The notes under the pieces: model-generated
What the model was told of the DNA's origin: nothing
The model's database searches: none
What the model saw: the letters and a program-made list of their open reading frames with translations, nothing else
Made by a program: the position numbers and the translations under genes
Shown here: piece after piece, positions 42,261 through 50,164 of the stretch
How positions within the stretch are numbered: position 1 is the first letter of the stretch
Layout: each line of letters starts with the position of its first letter
NCBI GenBank assembly: GCA_964469905.1
Contig: CAYXZW010000008.1
Span: forward strand, 20,883 to 84,882
DNA from: MVRV01 sp964469905
Lineage (GTDB): Bacteria > Desulfobacterota > Syntrophia > Syntrophales > Smithellaceae
Reading direction: 5' to 3'
Length of the DNA: 64,000 bases

Positions 42261-42296
42261 AAATAAAAACCACAGGGGTAAGTGATCCCTGTGGTT
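42261..42296 (-). terminator. Intrinsic terminator in the ABC-F leader (attenuator candidate)
   Basis: On the minus strand AACCACAGGG and CCCTGTGGTT form a perfect 10-bp stem followed by TTTTATTT. There is no minus-strand gene immediately upstream that it could terminate, since the adjacent gene is divergent. It therefore probably acts inside the ABC-F transcript leader. Confidence 0.7.
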
Positions 42297-42363
42297 CACG
42301 TGTCGAGCGTCCTATATCACAAGTTGGTCAGAAAAGTATGATTATTTTATGCCAATTATTCCA

Positions 42364-42392
42364 TTGACATACAGTGCTGTCTTTCCTATACT
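42364..42392 (+). promoter_or_regulatory. Sigma-70 promoter of the cupin-fdhD unit
   Basis: TTGACA (42364-42369), 17 bp, TATACT (42387-42392): near-consensus. It lies 41 bp before the cupin ATG at 42433, which argues against the longer reading frame starting at 42349. Confidence 0.85.
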
Positions 42393-42432
42393 TTTCGCAA
42401 AAAGAAAGTTCTTGTCCATAGGGGGAAAGACC

Positions 42433-42870
42433 ATGAGTAATCAGTATGAACGTTTCATCGTGCGCAAGCCCATGCTTGTCAGTGAGTTACCGGATCATGA
42501 TTTGAGTCAGGCCATTCCATATCCCGTCCTGATGGGCAAAGACCTGATTCCCGAGGCCAAGGCCTGGGCGCTTTATATGTTCATCAAGGACATCACCCAG
42601 GAACTCAAGGATTTATGCATCGGGATGGACCAGGCGACGCCCCATAAACATGCTTTTGATGAAATGTATCTGATGATTGGCGAGGAGAAAGCTATTACCT
42701 TTGAGGTCATGATGGGGAATGAAACCTATCGGGTCGATACACCGGCAGCTGTCTATATTCCCAAAGACACCCCCCATGGCATCCGCCCCGTAGATGCGAC
42801 GGTGGGGAAATCCGGCGGACTCATCCCTGTTTGTCTGAACGGGGAATACATTACGCTGCCCGTTGATTAG
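42433..42870 (+). CDS. Small cupin-domain protein
   Basis: A 145-residue protein with a cupin-like beta barrel: PHKHAFDEMYLMIGEEKAI supplies the two His and Glu typical of cupin motif 1, and YIPKDTPHGIRP supplies the His of motif 2, so a metal site is likely. There is no signal peptide. GGGGAAA precedes the ATG. Reaction and substrate are unknown; small cupins can be isomerases, dioxygenases or sensors. It is followed 78 bp later by fdhD and probably shares its promoter, so a link to W/Mo enzyme maturation is possible but unproven. Confidence 0.8.
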   Translation: MSNQYERFIVRKPMLVSELPDHDLSQAIPYPVLMGKDLIPEAKAWALYMFIKDITQELKDLCIGMDQATPHKHAFDEMYLMIGEEKAITFEVMMGNETYRVDTPAAVYIPKDTPHGIRPVDATVGKSGGLIPVCLNGEYITLPVD

Positions 42871-42948
42871 CCCCGATGAGGGGATAAAATTTCAATCGGA
42901 AAAAGTGAACTTAATAAGGAAAGACCTAACTATCAAGGAGATAGCCAT

Positions 42949-43737
42949 TTGCCGGACATTCAAGAAACCGCGATTCACGAAGTGCAACAGTTTAAAGAAG
43001 GCGTTTTGGCGCGACTGGACAAAGAGATAATTCGGGAAATATCTCTCGAGATTACCTTGAATGCTCAGAAGATAGCCGTTGTCGCCTGTTCCGGCCGGTA
43101 TGCCGGGGAGCTTGCCGTTGGTTTTCTCCGGTCGGAGGGCTTGCTCAACACACCGGATGAAATCGAAAGAATAGAAATAGCGGATGCGGAACATCGGGTC
43201 CATGTTAAGACGCTAAATCCTGTTCCCTTAATCCTGTCATCCCACAAAACTATAGCCTCCAGCGGAGCGCGAGGAACGGGTGCCGGGCAGGGTTTGAACC
43301 GACAACTGATCAGGGATGGGCAGTCCATAAGAATAAAACCGGAGCAGGTTTTTCGGATGATGGATGACTTTTTGTCCAGGGCATCTCTGCACGACTCCAC
43401 AGGTGGTACCCATGCGGCGGCGCTGGCTGCAGGTAACGCCGAGATCATCGCCGTTCGGGAAGACATCGGTCGACACAATACAATCGACATGCTGGGAGGT
43501 TATGCACTCCTCGGCGGGATTGACCTTTCCGACAAAATTATTCTCAGAACCGGTCGCGTATCGTCGGAGATTGTCCATAAGTTATGGCGTCTGGGCGTGC
43601 CTGTTGTTATTTCTATTTCCGTGCCTACAACCATGGCTATCGAACTGGCCTGCGAGGCAGGTATCACCATCATTGGTTCGGTCAGGGGAGGGAAGTTTAT
43701 TATTTACTCTCATCCGGAGCGCATCAGTGATTCATAG
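42949..43737 (+). CDS. fdhD: FdhD-like formate dehydrogenase accessory protein lacking the catalytic cysteines
   Basis: FdhD transfers sulfur from a cysteine desulfurase to the molybdopterin cofactor of formate dehydrogenase. The 262-residue protein has FdhD blocks: GELAVGFLRSEGLL, HDSTGGTHAAALA, REDIGRHNTIDMLGG and LRTGRVSSEIVHK. In the loop where the family has one or two cysteines (SCGxCG or SGCGKG) this protein has SSGARGTGAG, so the sulfur-carrying residue is absent. It may bind the cofactor without sulfur transfer, or use another route. The start is TTG at 42949 with AAGGAGAT six bases upstream. Confidence 0.85.
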   Translation: MPDIQETAIHEVQQFKEGVLARLDKEIIREISLEITLNAQKIAVVACSGRYAGELAVGFLRSEGLLNTPDEIERIEIADAEHRVHVKTLNPVPLILSSHKTIASSGARGTGAGQGLNRQLIRDGQSIRIKPEQVFRMMDDFLSRASLHDSTGGTHAAALAAGNAEIIAVREDIGRHNTIDMLGGYALLGGIDLSDKIILRTGRVSSEIVHKLWRLGVPVVISISVPTTMAIELACEAGITIIGSVRGGKFIIYSHPERISDS

Positions 43738-43947
43738 ACCTTAATATTGCCTTAACTGAGTATGAGGATTGATTTATCCTTCATGTCTTATATTCTTACA
43801 AATAGTTACTAATTACTCCACTATTTACTTTACAAAAAATTATTAGAATGCTAGTCCTTAATGCAAAATATTCGTATTTTAATCAGACTGTCATCATAGC
43901 GTAACATCGTATCTGTATATTCCGCATTCAATTAAGGAGTTATTGAG

Positions 43948-43989
43948 ATGAGGCAGCCTGAAAAGGCCCATTTTTATGGCTCAAACTGA
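43948..43989 (+). CDS. Possible 13-residue leader peptide upstream of the porin gene
   Basis: ATG at 43948 with AAGGAG eight bases upstream opens a 13-codon frame (MRQPEKAHFYGSN) ending in TGA, 29 bp before the porin ATG. The good ribosome site suggests translation. It could be a leader peptide or a chance frame. Confidence 0.35.
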   Translation: MRQPEKAHFYGSN

Positions 43990-44018
43990 AAATTAATAAT
44001 CAGGAGGAAAGAGGAAAG

Positions 44019-45383
44019 ATGAAGAGATTATGGTTGATTTTGCTGTCGATTGGTCTTTTGACGGTCTTCAGCACAGCGGCTTTTGCCGTTGATGTGAAGT
44101 TCAGCGGCGATATGAGTGTTGCCGGTGTTTATTTAAATAAAACGAGTTTAACTAGTGATACAAGTCCTTCGACGGCGTTTTATTATCAGAGATTGCGTGT
44201 CCGGACAGATCTTGTTGTTTCGCCCGGTCTAACAGTGATTACGCGTGCGGATGTCATGGAAAGAATTTTGGGCGGCGCCAGAACTGCTGCCGGGACAACA
44301 CTTGCTACCGATTCTTCCGGTACCACGGCGGAAAACGAAAACATCGCTATTGACTGGGCCTATATTAATTACCAGTCACCAATCGGTATTTTCGATGTCG
44401 GCATTATGAATGACGGCAGTACGGGAACGGTCTTCGGCAACAGCTTAGCCCCTGCTGCACGGATCAAATACTCTTATACCGCCGGACCGGCAACTCTCAA
44501 TCTGGCCTACACCAAAGTAAAAGAGCAAAGTTATAACTCCGGTAATGCTGTTACCTACGCTGATGCCGACAATGACAAATACGGCATTGAAGGCGTTTAT
44601 AAATGGAAAGGCGGTTTGGCCGGTTTGCAGGTCAATTATTACCGGTATGCCGAGCTGAGGCCGGCAACTTCAACTACACCAAACACTAGGAGAGTATATA
44701 CCCTTTTTACCCCTTATACCATTGCCAAGTTCGGTCCTGTGAATGTGCAGGCGGAATTAAACTGGGCTACGGGTAAATTGACGGAATATGATACAGGCAT
44801 TACGGGCACCGATGTTACATTGCAAAACATGAGTGGTTGGATTGACGCTCAGGCAACTTTCGGGGCTGTTTATTTCGGCGGCACTTTCGCTTATGTTTCC
44901 GGTGATGATCCCAATACTGCCGACAAGAATGAAGGCGGCATTTTAAATGGCGGACGTGATTGGAGCCCCAATCTGATCATGTGGAGCCAGGAGCGCAGTT
45001 ATTGGATTGGTAATATCTCGTCTACAGCTGTTGGTGCCAATAATGGCTTTGGTTCATCATTTGGTTCGGCATACGCCACTACTTCCACTAAAACAAATGG
45101 CGGGTTATTGTATCAAGGCCGTGTTGGTGTGAAACCGACAGACAAGTTGGACATTATGACTTCATTTACCTATGCTGATGCGGATAAGACACCGGCCAAT
45201 TATGTATCGAAAAATTATGGCTATGAACTCGATGTTGTAGCAACCTACAAGCTTACCAGTAACCTGTCTTATATGCTGGGTGCCGGTTATCTTTGGACGG
45301 GTGATTATTTCAAAGCAACCAGTTCTGCCAATAGCGTACAAAATGATTATCTGGTCATCAATAAGTTAACACTGACATTCTAA
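44019..45383 (+). CDS. Outer-membrane beta-barrel porin
   Basis: A 454-residue exported protein with a signal peptide (about 1-23, cut after AFA) and many alternating beta strands rich in Tyr, Gly and Thr. It ends in NKLTLTF, the terminal aromatic signature for BAM insertion. The pattern resembles the major outer-membrane proteins/porins of Desulfobacterota (VDVKFSGDMSVAG at the mature N-terminus). It forms a diffusion pore for small solutes. AGGAGG-type ribosome sites precede it and a strong terminator follows, so it is monocistronic and probably highly expressed. Confidence 0.88.
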   Translation: MKRLWLILLSIGLLTVFSTAAFAVDVKFSGDMSVAGVYLNKTSLTSDTSPSTAFYYQRLRVRTDLVVSPGLTVITRADVMERILGGARTAAGTTLATDSSGTTAENENIAIDWAYINYQSPIGIFDVGIMNDGSTGTVFGNSLAPAARIKYSYTAGPATLNLAYTKVKEQSYNSGNAVTYADADNDKYGIEGVYKWKGGLAGLQVNYYRYAELRPATSTTPNTRRVYTLFTPYTIAKFGPVNVQAELNWATGKLTEYDTGITGTDVTLQNMSGWIDAQATFGAVYFGGTFAYVSGDDPNTADKNEGGILNGGRDWSPNLIMWSQERSYWIGNISSTAVGANNGFGSSFGSAYATTSTKTNGGLLYQGRVGVKPTDKLDIMTSFTYADADKTPANYVSKNYGYELDVVATYKLTSNLSYMLGAGYLWTGDYFKATSSANSVQNDYLVINKLTLTF

Positions 45384-45403
45384 CAAAGCCAAAATTCCCA
45401 TTC

Positions 45404-45440
45404 AACACCCCGGGCAGTATATGTCCGGGGTGTTTTTTTT
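45404..45440 (+). terminator. Rho-independent terminator after the porin gene
   Basis: AACACCCCGG pairs with CCGGGGTGTT around an 11-nt loop, followed by a long T-run (through 45440). It lies 20 bp after the porin stop. Confidence 0.92.
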
Positions 45441-45537
45441 ATTCAGTTTTACCTTTTAGAGAATTAAATTATATAATTGACGTCAGGCGATTTTTTTCTT
45501 AGTCTTATTTAAATATATTGTTCCCGGACAGAAAAGA

Positions 45538-46395
45538 ATGGATTATTCTCAATACACTGAAAATTCAACAACCGTCAAAGAATATCTGCTGACAGTATCA
45601 GACGGAGTTTCCCTTAAGGTAATTGATTTCACCCCGCACAATGTTTCACCGGAAAACCCGGTAATTCTTTTTGTTGCCGGATGGATTTCCCTTCTCTCGG
45701 GCTGGAAAGATGTTCTGAAGGTCCTGCTTGCCCAATACCGAATTCTCTACCTGGAGTCGAGGGAAAAGCAATCATCAACGGTTCCTGATGTTAAGAAAGC
45801 AAGTTTCTCGATGCAGCGTCTTGTGCTCGACTTAGATGAGATAGTAGATCAGGTTATCGTGCCTTCCGGCGATTTTATTCTTGCCGGCAGTTCGCTCGGT
45901 GCAACGGCGATTCTGGAATACTGCTCATTAGATAAAAGAAAAGCTTTATCTGCGGTGCTGATTGGTCCCAATACTGAATTTAGATTTCCCAAAATTCTGG
46001 TATTCATAGTTACCATTGTCCATCCTTCACTCTACTTTTTTATAAAACCTCTAATAAAATGGTACATTAGAAACTTCAGGCTGAATAAAAAAAACAGCAG
46101 AGAACAGATTGAAAAATATGAAAATACCCTGGATTGCGCAGATCCCTATAAGTTGAAAGCTAACGCGCTGGCCTTAAAAAACTACAAGCTCTCGGATCGT
46201 GTTGATCAGATAAAGATTCCCTGTCTCATTCTCGGTGCTACCACGGACACTCTCCATGATACCGGACACATCAAGAATCTGGTAAATAAGATACCTGCCG
46301 CTCAATATGTTGAAATGGAAAGCAATATGGCAACGCACAGCGAAAAAGCGGGACATCTTATAGCGAAACATATTAAAAGTTTAATGAGTGAATAA
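45538..46395 (+). CDS. Alpha/beta-hydrolase-fold protein
   Basis: A 285-residue cytosolic hydrolase. The strand PVILFVAGW gives the oxyanion region, the nucleophile elbow is GSSLGA (Ser near residue 122), the acid is probably in ATTDTLH, and His is near the C-terminus (THSEKAGHLIAKH). A middle segment (about 155-215) is helical and hydrophobic, as a lid or membrane-facing cap. Substrate unknown; esterase or lipase-like activity is likely. No clear operon partner: a terminator precedes it and a new promoter follows. Confidence 0.82.
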   Translation: MDYSQYTENSTTVKEYLLTVSDGVSLKVIDFTPHNVSPENPVILFVAGWISLLSGWKDVLKVLLAQYRILYLESREKQSSTVPDVKKASFSMQRLVLDLDEIVDQVIVPSGDFILAGSSLGATAILEYCSLDKRKALSAVLIGPNTEFRFPKILVFIVTIVHPSLYFFIKPLIKWYIRNFRLNKKNSREQIEKYENTLDCADPYKLKANALALKNYKLSDRVDQIKIPCLILGATTDTLHDTGHIKNLVNKIPAAQYVEMESNMATHSEKAGHLIAKHIKSLMSE

Positions 46396-46411
46396 GAAGA
46401 CCTATTTCACA

Positions 46412-46440
46412 TTGACAGGCAATAGCTATTTCCCTATACT
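46412..46440 (+). promoter_or_regulatory. Sigma-70 promoter of the molybdopterin operon
   Basis: TTGACA (46412-46417), 17 bp, TATACT (46435-46440) lies 56 bp before the first gene of the mobB-like-moaA-moaC-MOSC-moaB operon. No Moco riboswitch is visible in the short leader. Confidence 0.85.
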
Positions 46441-46495
46441 CGCCTCCCGGAAGAGGGATTATTTTGTAAATAATTGGCGGGAGCATTAAGAAAAA

Positions 46496-46942
46496 TTGAA
46501 AATAATCATTATATCAGGCTCTCACAGCAATATCGGCAAAACAACCCTGCTCAGAAATATTCAAGCTCATCTCTCTCCGGCATCAACAATAGCAGTAAAG
46601 TTAGGTCATCGTCTCTTGAATTCGGAAAAACCGGAAATATTCTTCAGCAGTATGACGGAAGGCCTGGAATATATTGAATCTCTGAGAGAATCAGGCAGCA
46701 CGGATTTTCTTTTGATAGAAAGCAATTCAATATTTAATTATATCGCTCCGGATTTAGGTATTTTTTTGCAAAGCAAAGGAAAGACGGAAAAAGAGTCGGC
46801 AGCCCTTGCAAAATCTAAAGCCGACATCGTAATTGATAGAAATTTTGACTTTGCTGCTGCTGTAAAAATAATTCGCGAGAAAACCGGGGTGGAACTTCCG
46901 GCTGATGTTCTCTGGAATCAGTATAAATATATTTACGATTAG
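46496..46942 (+). CDS. MobB-like P-loop protein
   Basis: A 148-residue P-loop protein starting with TTG. Walker A is GSHSNIGKTT, and LLIESNS occupies the position of the acidic strand. In MobB proteins this fold binds GTP and helps convert molybdopterin to its dinucleotide form. It is the first gene of an operon with moaA, moaC, MOSC and moaB, which supports a cofactor role. Sequence outside the P-loop is divergent and shorter than usual MobB, so it may serve tungsten cofactor or another nucleotide-dependent step. Confidence 0.7.
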   Translation: MKIIIISGSHSNIGKTTLLRNIQAHLSPASTIAVKLGHRLLNSEKPEIFFSSMTEGLEYIESLRESGSTDFLLIESNSIFNYIAPDLGIFLQSKGKTEKESAALAKSKADIVIDRNFDFAAAVKIIREKTGVELPADVLWNQYKYIYD

Positions 46943-46967
46943 TCAATCGCAAAAGGTGTATCAGGTT

Positions 46968-47765
46968 ATGCGGGACACATTTAACCGGGAAATTAATTAT
47001 TTAAGGATTTCTTTAACGGACAAATGCAATCTGCGCTGTATTTACTGCATGCCGGAAGAAGGTTTGCAGCTAAAGCAGCATAAAGATATTATGCGTTATG
47101 AGCAAATAATAAAAATAGTGCAGGAAGCAGCCGGTTTGGGTATCAATAAAATAAGATTAACCGGCGGAGAGCCCCTGATAAAAAAGGATATCGAGCTTTT
47201 AATTGAAAAATTAGCAGCTATTAAAGACATTAAAGAGCTTTGCTTGACAACAAACGGCGTGCTGCTTGCCGAAAAAGCTCAAATATTAAAGAAAGCTGGA
47301 TTAAACAGTATCAACATCTCCCTGGACACGCTGCAACCTCAAAAATACAAAGATATAACCAGGGGTGGAGATATTGCCGATGCTTTAAAAGGTATCGATC
47401 AGGCTATTGTGGAAGGTTTTAAAATTAAAATAAACATGGTAGTTATCAAAGATAAAAATGAAGATGAAATCGATGATATGAGAAACTTTTGCCTAAAAAA
47501 AGATATCAAATTGCAGCTGATTAATCACTTTAATCTGAGTAATAAAAAAAATGATGAATATTTCTTTGATCGACCGCCAAAATGCAAACAATGCAATCGT
47601 ATTAGACTGTTATCTGATGGTACTTTAAAACCATGCCTTCATTCGGATACTGAATATAAAATAGATTATGATAATATCAGGGAAAGTCTGGAAAAAGCCA
47701 TTCTATCCAAACCGGAAAACGGGTCATCCTGCACTGAAAGAAAAATGTTTGAAATAGGAGGTTAA
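46968..47765 (+). CDS. moaA: MoaA, GTP 3',8-cyclase (compact form)
   Basis: Radical SAM enzyme for the first step of molybdopterin synthesis. The N-terminal cluster motif is CNLRCIYC (C20, C24, C27), with LTGGEPL and ISLDTL. The C-terminal cluster is CKQCNRIRLLSDGTLKPC, and the protein ends in the conserved Gly-Gly needed for activity. At 265 residues it is about 60 shorter than typical MoaA, the loss falling between the SAM barrel and the second cluster (around NHFNLSNKKNDEYFF). ATG at 46968, 25 bp after the mobB-like gene, is preferred over an upstream overlap. Only three bases separate it from moaC. Confidence 0.9.
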   Translation: MRDTFNREINYLRISLTDKCNLRCIYCMPEEGLQLKQHKDIMRYEQIIKIVQEAAGLGINKIRLTGGEPLIKKDIELLIEKLAAIKDIKELCLTTNGVLLAEKAQILKKAGLNSINISLDTLQPQKYKDITRGGDIADALKGIDQAIVEGFKIKINMVVIKDKNEDEIDDMRNFCLKKDIKLQLINHFNLSNKKNDEYFFDRPPKCKQCNRIRLLSDGTLKPCLHSDTEYKIDYDNIRESLEKAILSKPENGSSCTERKMFEIGG

Positions 47766-47768
47766 TAA

Positions 47769-48221
47769 ATGGAATTAACTCATATAAATTCGGCGGGTAA
47801 TGCCTTCATGGTTGATGTGTCCTCAAAAAAAATAGTAAAAAGAACGGCATCAGCTTTCGGAAAAATAATTCTGCAAAAGGCAACTTTAGATATAGTTAAA
47901 TCCAACTTAATAAAAAAAGGCGATGTTTTAGCTGTAGCTAAAATTGCCGGCATCATGGCGGCAAAAAAAACGGAAGAACTGATCCCTTTGTGTCATTGCT
48001 TGAATCTCGAACACGTCGACATTAATTTCAACATAGTTGAGAATGGTATAGAAATAACCAGCCAGGTAATAACTTCCGGTAAAACGGGAGTGGAGATGGA
48101 GGCCTTGACTGCCGTTTCGGTTGCCGCTCTGACCGTTTATGATATGTGCAAAGCTGTCGACAAGACAATGAAAATAGAAAATATTTATCTTGTGGGAAAA
48201 AAGAAGGAAGATATTGAGTAA
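47769..48221 (+). CDS. moaC: MoaC, cyclic pyranopterin monophosphate synthase
   Basis: A 150-residue enzyme that converts the MoaA product into cyclic pyranopterin monophosphate. Family motifs are present: NAFMVDVSSK, IAGIMAAKKTEELIPLCHCL and GVEMEALTAVSVAALTVYDM, followed by CKAVDK. The catalytic Lys and the CH motif are kept. Tight spacing on both sides places it in the moa operon. Confidence 0.95.
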   Translation: MELTHINSAGNAFMVDVSSKKIVKRTASAFGKIILQKATLDIVKSNLIKKGDVLAVAKIAGIMAAKKTEELIPLCHCLNLEHVDINFNIVENGIEITSQVITSGKTGVEMEALTAVSVAALTVYDMCKAVDKTMKIENIYLVGKKKEDIE

Positions 48222-48238
48222 TTCAGGTGTTTATAAAA

Positions 48239-48676
48239 ATGAAAAAATTTAAGATAGTATCCATTAACATTTCGGATAATAAGGGAGAAAAGAAAATTCC
48301 GATTCCGGATGCCGTTTTGAAAGATAATTATGGAATAGAAGGGGACGTTCATGCCGGAGATTGGCACAGGCAGGTCTCCATGCTGGCTTCCGAAGATATT
48401 GAAGAAATGATTAAAAAAGGTGCCAACGTGAAATGTGGGGACTTTGCCGAAAATATAACAACAGAAGGTATCGACCTGGCCAGCTTGCCGATAGGCACTA
48501 TGCTCAACCTGGGTGAGGCCGTCCTCGAGGTTACCCAGATCGGTAAAGAATGTCATGCGCATTGCGCTATATTTCGGCAGGTAGGCGATTGTGTAATGCC
48601 GCGCAAAGGAATTTTTACGCGAGTGATAAAAGGTGGAAAAATCAATAATGAAAGTAACTGTTATTACAATATCTGA
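48239..48676 (+). CDS. MOSC-domain protein
   Basis: A 145-residue stand-alone MOSC domain (GIEGDVHAGDWHRQVSML; CGDFAENITTEGIDL; cysteine in GKECHAHCAIF). MOSC domains carry sulfur or bind Mo cofactor, as in Moco sulfurase C-termini and in small proteins fused to or next to MoaB. The start at 48239 follows CAGGTG. Its end overlaps the moaB start by 29 bases. It may sulfurate or hold the W/Mo cofactor made by this operon, perhaps compensating for the cysteine-less FdhD nearby; this is speculation. Confidence 0.9.
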   Translation: MKKFKIVSINISDNKGEKKIPIPDAVLKDNYGIEGDVHAGDWHRQVSMLASEDIEEMIKKGANVKCGDFAENITTEGIDLASLPIGTMLNLGEAVLEVTQIGKECHAHCAIFRQVGDCVMPRKGIFTRVIKGGKINNESNCYYNI

Positions 48677-49115
48677 CCGGGCAGCAAAGGGAATTTACGA
48701 AGATCTTTCGGGCCCGGCAATTGAGAAAATTATTCAAGAAAGCACTACGAATGCTGAAATTTCCCGGATCATTGTTCCTGATGAAAAGGATGAAATCTTA
48801 AAGGCATTGCACGTTGCCGCCGGAGCCGATTTTATATTGACTACCGGAGGTACCGGTTTATCCAAGAGAGATATCACTCCGGAAATTTGTGAGGAATATT
48901 GCGATAAAAGTTTGCCGGGAATTGCCGAAATATTAAGGAGCGAATCTTATAAGGAAACTCCTCATGCCATGCTTTCCCGGGGTTATGCCGGAATAAAAGG
49001 CAAGACGGTAATTGTCAACTTCCCGGGTTCTGTAAAAGCTGTAACACTTTGCACAAAAATACTTCTGACAATTATGGGTCATACAATAAAAATGATCAAC
49101 AACGAAGGACACTAA
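48648..49115 (+). CDS. moaB: MoaB/MogA, molybdopterin adenylyltransferase
   Basis: A 155-residue MoaB/MogA-fold protein. Motifs: ITISDRAAKGIYEDLSGPA, then FILTTGGTGLSKRDITPE, and a late NFPGS. It adenylates molybdopterin before metal insertion. AGGTGG precedes the ATG at 48648, within the end of the MOSC gene. It closes the operon mobB-like-moaA-moaC-MOSC-moaB. No moaD/moaE or moeA is in the window, so they must be elsewhere. Confidence 0.92.
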   Translation: MKVTVITISDRAAKGIYEDLSGPAIEKIIQESTTNAEISRIIVPDEKDEILKALHVAAGADFILTTGGTGLSKRDITPEICEEYCDKSLPGIAEILRSESYKETPHAMLSRGYAGIKGKTVIVNFPGSVKAVTLCTKILLTIMGHTIKMINNEGH

Positions 49116-49139
49116 TAATACATAGCCGATATAGATTGT

Positions 49140-50075
49140 TTATTTATGCTTTCTTATTGCCTCATCGGTCAACTTCAGGTTAGGCTCTTTGCCGAAAACC
49201 TGGAGATCGAAAAACTTGACAATAGCCGGTTGAAATTTATTAAAATATTCCAATCCTTTATTGGGTGCGGAAGATGGTAATTCCAAAGTCAGGGTAAAGA
49301 TGTTGCGTTCATGTCCGGCATAATTACCCAGAGAGCCGGGGAAGTACCCGAACTTTTTTAGAGGGTGTTTTGTTTCTTTACTCACGTTTTCGATCCAGCG
49401 TTCAAAGGAATCAAGATCGGAAGTCGGACCGTCAAAATCATAAAAACCTAATGGCGAATGAATGGTCAGTATTTTTTGCGGCTTGAATCTATTGATTAAT
49501 GCTATCTGAAACAAAGTTTCTTGTTCTGATCCGGGTTTTCTGCCCGGATAATACCGCTTATTTTTATGACCTTTGCGTTCCCATTGCTTCCAGGCCATTG
49601 CCTGCCAGTCACGCGTGGGAAAATTTCTGTTTACATCAATTCCGTTGGCATTAACACGAGTCGGAGGATTGGCAAAAAAACCATCCGGATTAATTAAGGG
49701 AGCAATAATGATGCACTTATCCTTAAAAAAATCAGGGTTATCTTTAATATAATTAGCGAATTTCAGCAGGACGTAAACGGTGGGCAACTCATCGCCGTGA
49801 ACACCGCCCAGAAATAAAATGCAGTTGCTTTTGTAACCGCCGAAAACAGCAAAGATCAGTGGCTTTTTCTGACCGGTTGTCCGGTAATACTCCCAAGGGA
49901 TTCCATCCAGTTTTATATCTTTCCATCCGTAATCCTTGGATTGCTTCTCCAGAATCGTCAGAAAATCTTTTAATTCAGCACGCGATGGTTCCAGTGCAAA
50001 AGACTGACCGGTAAATACCAGGAAACACAGCAAAGATAAAAACAAGAACTTTATAGAGATAAATCTATTAATCAT
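49140..50075 (-). CDS. Secreted M14-family zinc carboxypeptidase (MpaA-like)
   Basis: A 311-residue exported peptidase with a signal peptide (about 1-27). Zinc ligands appear in GGVHGDELP (His and Glu) and later IHSPLG; the substrate-binding block is NPDGF followed by GIDVNRNFPTRDW; the catalytic Glu is in TLELPSS. These features fit MpaA-like murein tripeptide amidases or related cell-wall amino-acid peptidases. Located in the periplasm or surface. Monocistronic and convergent with moaB. Confidence 0.88.
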   Translation of the reverse strand: MINRFISIKFLFLSLLCFLVFTGQSFALEPSRAELKDFLTILEKQSKDYGWKDIKLDGIPWEYYRTTGQKKPLIFAVFGGYKSNCILFLGGVHGDELPTVYVLLKFANYIKDNPDFFKDKCIIIAPLINPDGFFANPPTRVNANGIDVNRNFPTRDWQAMAWKQWERKGHKNKRYYPGRKPGSEQETLFQIALINRFKPQKILTIHSPLGFYDFDGPTSDLDSFERWIENVSKETKHPLKKFGYFPGSLGNYAGHERNIFTLTLELPSSAPNKGLEYFNKFQPAIVKFFDLQVFGKEPNLKLTDEAIRKHK

Positions 50076-50164
50076 TTATATTCGCCCTATTAAGATAGTG
50101 CGTTTTAAAGCATGGTTAATTATTTTGCAAGAATATCTTCAATTGAAAACAATAATTGTAGTCA

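Noticed and set aside
42349..42432. Longer start for the cupin gene at 42349
   Set aside because: The consensus sigma-70 promoter at 42364-42392 lies inside this extension, and the ribosome site points to 42433.
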